A DNA stretch of 64,000 nucleotides from Bacteroidota bacterium (lineage in GTDB: Bacteria; Bacteroidota; Bacteroidia; Cytophagales; Cyclobacteriaceae): positions 1-64,000 of the forward strand of contig CANIVF010000014.1 in the NCBI GenBank assembly GCA_947470895.1, given 5' to 3'. The first letter of the stretch is position 1, and each line of letters starts with the position of its first letter. This document shows positions 62,420 through 64,000 of the stretch, piece by piece. Under the pieces are notes generated by a model. It saw only the letters and a program-made list of their open reading frames with translations, was not told where the DNA came from and did not search any database. A program made the position numbers and the translations under genes.

Positions 62420-63490
62420 CTATTTAATATATCTGAAATCATGATCAGGCTTCACCTGAAGCAATACATCATAAATCAGGTTGATCACATTCTCCACATC
62501 ATCCTTATGAACAGTCTCCACCGTAGTGTGCATGTACTTCAACGGAAGAGAAATTAAAGCTGATGCAACTCCCTCAGCAGAATATGCAAATGAATCCGTA
62601 TCTGTTCCAGTTGAACGGGACACAGCCTGTCGCTGGAACGGAATTTTCTTTTTCTGTGCTACATCAATGATCATCTTCAACACATTGTTTTGCACGGCAG
62701 GTCCATAACACAACACTGGTCCGGCACCACACTTCATATTACCACTTTCCTTTTTATTATACATCGGAGATTGAGTATCATGAGTAACATCTGTACAGAT
62801 GGCAAGATCTGGTTTAAGTCTGCGCGAAATCATCTCTGCTCCTCGTAAGCCAATTTCTTCCTGCACAGCATTCACCACATACAAACAGAACGGCAATTTC
62901 TTTTTATTTTCATGAAGTCTGCGTGCTACTTCGGCAATCATATAGCCCCCCATACGGTTGTCCAGTGCACGACCTGTAAGGTAATTTTTGTTTAATTCCA
63001 TCAACTCGTCCTGAAATACAGCCACTGTACCTACGTGTACGCCCATTTCCTCTACTTCTTTCTTTGACTCTGCACCGATATCAATGAAAATATTTTTTAA
63101 TGTAGGCGCTTCCTCTTTGCCTGCATCACGCACGTGAATAGCCGGCCAGCCAAACACACCTTGCACCACTCCTTTGGCGCCATAAATATTGACACGCATG
63201 GAAGGTGCTATCTGATGATCTGATCCACCATTTCTGCGCACATAGATATAACCATCATCCGTGATGTAATTAACAAACCAGGAAATCTCATCGGCATGTG
63301 CCTCAATCACCACCTTATACGTTCCTTTTGGATTGATGATACCAACGACTGTGCCATATACATCCACGGTATAGTCATTGATGTATGGCTTTATATAATC
63401 CAACCAGATCTGTTGGCCGCTTTGCTCGAAGCCGGTAGGCGAAGCGTTATTCAAATAGTCGAACAGGAATTTTTTACTTTTTTTATCCAT
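62420..63490 (-). CDS. M42 family metallo-aminopeptidase
   Basis: A 356-residue dinuclear zinc peptidase of the glutamyl aminopeptidase / PepA-like tetrahedral type. Ligands: His and Asp in IEAHADEISW, Asp in GRALDNRMGG, Glu pair in NAVQEEIGLRGAE, Asp in CTDVTHD and the late His in YMHTTVETVHKDD. It removes N-terminal residues from short peptides in the cytoplasm. Transcribed with a terminator downstream; 50 bp separate it from the dipeptidase end. Confidence 0.92.
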   Translation of the reverse strand: MDKKSKKFLFDYLNNASPTGFEQSGQQIWLDYIKPYINDYTVDVYGTVVGIINPKGTYKVVIEAHADEISWFVNYITDDGYIYVRRNGGSDHQIAPSMRVNIYGAKGVVQGVFGWPAIHVRDAGKEEAPTLKNIFIDIGAESKKEVEEMGVHVGTVAVFQDELMELNKNYLTGRALDNRMGGYMIAEVARRLHENKKKLPFCLYVVNAVQEEIGLRGAEMISRRLKPDLAICTDVTHDTQSPMYNKKESGNMKCGAGPVLCYGPAVQNNVLKMIIDVAQKKKIPFQRQAVSRSTGTDTDSFAYSAEGVASALISLPLKYMHTTVETVHKDDVENVINLIYDVLLQVKPDHDFRYIK

Positions 63491-63540
63491 AACACAAGAA
63501 TTTAATTAGAAACAAATCTATCAAATTGAAACAGGTATAC

Positions 63541-64000
63541 CTACTTCTCCAGCTCTTCAAAATCAATATTCAATACGGCAAATTTATCCCAGCCAACATA
63601 GTCAAAATGCCACCACTCGGTAATATATACTTTAAACCCGTTGCGCTCCATAACAGAAATAATGGTGTCTCTGTTCTTGCGAACTGCCGGGTCGGCTACA
63701 GGGGCTGTTGGCCATGATTCCTTTACGGGTGCATCATAGCCGGTGGGCATTTTTAATTCTTGCCTGGTCTTTAAATCAATCAGACTCATATCGATGGCAC
63801 ATCCCCGGTTATGTCGCGATCCTTTGTATGGGTTAGCCACATAGGTAGTATCGCCTTTCATCACTTCATAAAATTTTACGGTGGCTGAATACGGCCGATA
63901 GGCATCAAAGATTTTAATTCCATACCCAAGCTTATTGAAATCCTGTTGGGCTCTCATCAGAGCTTCGGCCACAGGCTTTCGCGCATAAGCACGGGCAAGA
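63541..64000 (-). CDS. VanX-type D-alanyl-D-alanine dipeptidase (N-terminus beyond window)
   Basis: The gene runs off the right edge; about 150 C-terminal residues are seen. They hold the M15D zinc motifs: SRHNRGCAIDMSL (SxHxxGxAxD) and ITEWWHFDY (ExxWH), plus the substrate loop FDAYRPYSA with the Arg. These enzymes split D-Ala-D-Ala, in glycopeptide resistance (VanX) or in peptidoglycan recycling (DdpX). With no vanA/vanH beside it, recycling is more likely. A GTG at 63972 is internal, since the frame continues upstream. Confidence 0.9.
   Translation of the reverse strand, partial: LARAYARKPVAEALMRAQQDFNKLGYGIKIFDAYRPYSATVKFYEVMKGDTTYVANPYKGSRHNRGCAIDMSLIDLKTRQELKMPTGYDAPVKESWPTAPVADPAVRKNRDTIISVMERNGFKVYITEWWHFDYVGWDKFAVLNIDFEELEK

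Noticed and set aside
63541-64000. Vancomycin-resistance cluster
   Set aside because: Only a VanX-type dipeptidase is seen; no vanH, vanA, vanR or vanS genes are next to it inside the window.
1-64000. tRNA, rRNA, CRISPR, prophage or insertion sequence
   Set aside because: No cloverleaf-like gene ends, ribosomal RNA motifs, short regular repeats, transposase or phage genes were noticed by eye; a tRNAscan or Infernal run would settle it.

Overview
The window reads as the chromosome of a Bacteroidota bacterium, most likely a Cytophagales-type soil or freshwater organism (the rank is inference). The evidence is two PorP/SprF-family type IX secretion (T9SS) proteins, two huge T9SS type B cargo proteins, SiaC/DUF1987, a Bacteroidota-type LptD, TAnnTTTG-like promoter elements and few Shine-Dalgarno sites. 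I see no rRNA, tRNA, CRISPR array, insertion sequence or phage genes.

Layout. 1-12.7 kb: T9SS surface-protein region (PorP/SprF, a 1501-aa cargo with 14 tandem repeats, an oligopeptidase B lipoprotein, a beta-helix protein, an 839-aa cargo, a second PorP/SprF). 12.7-17.7 kb: housekeeping genes (pyrD, DUF4136, an outer-membrane protein, xerD, aroQ, a left-handed beta-helix protein, a YbjN-like protein). 17.7-19.5 kb: a family 43 glycosidase decayed by several frameshifts and stops. 19.6-20.7 kb: a class V aminotransferase.

20.8-37.7 kb is the most interesting region. A five-gene membrane/peripheral complex related to hydrogenase-4 and complex I, plus a ferredoxin-NuoB fusion, converges on dabB-dabA, the CO2-hydrating bicarbonate-accumulation pair. 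A SulP anion transporter and an outer-membrane porin follow. In the complex-I-like part the four [NiFe] cysteines and all four N2-cluster cysteines are replaced, so it is neither a hydrogenase nor a normal quinone reductase. Each of the three transcription units begins with a member of one small, unrecognised protein family (about 116-121 aa, hydrophobic N-terminus, acidic middle, C-terminus ending in Leu-Ile). My reading is an inorganic-carbon uptake island: porin and SulP bring bicarbonate across the membranes, DabA hydrates CO2, and DabB plus the metal-stripped Hyf-like arm supplies ion coupling, by analogy to cyanobacterial CO2-uptake NDH-1.

37.7-43.7 kb: membrane protein, marC, rnhA, BASS symporter, acyltransferase, saccharopine-dehydrogenase-like protein, cytidine deaminase, SiaC. 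43.7-46.6 kb: a ruined ABC transporter fusion. 46.6-49.6 kb: lipoprotein, secreted protein, esterase, SirB1-like protein. 49.6-56.6 kb: acyl-CoA carboxylase beta, MlaD-like protein, N-acetylmuramoyl-alanine amidase, divergent LptD, and a decayed outer-membrane beta-barrel gene. 56.6-64 kb: lysS, proline dehydrogenase, aroB, YtxH-like protein, aroA, M42 peptidase and the C-terminal part of a VanX-type dipeptidase cut by the window end.
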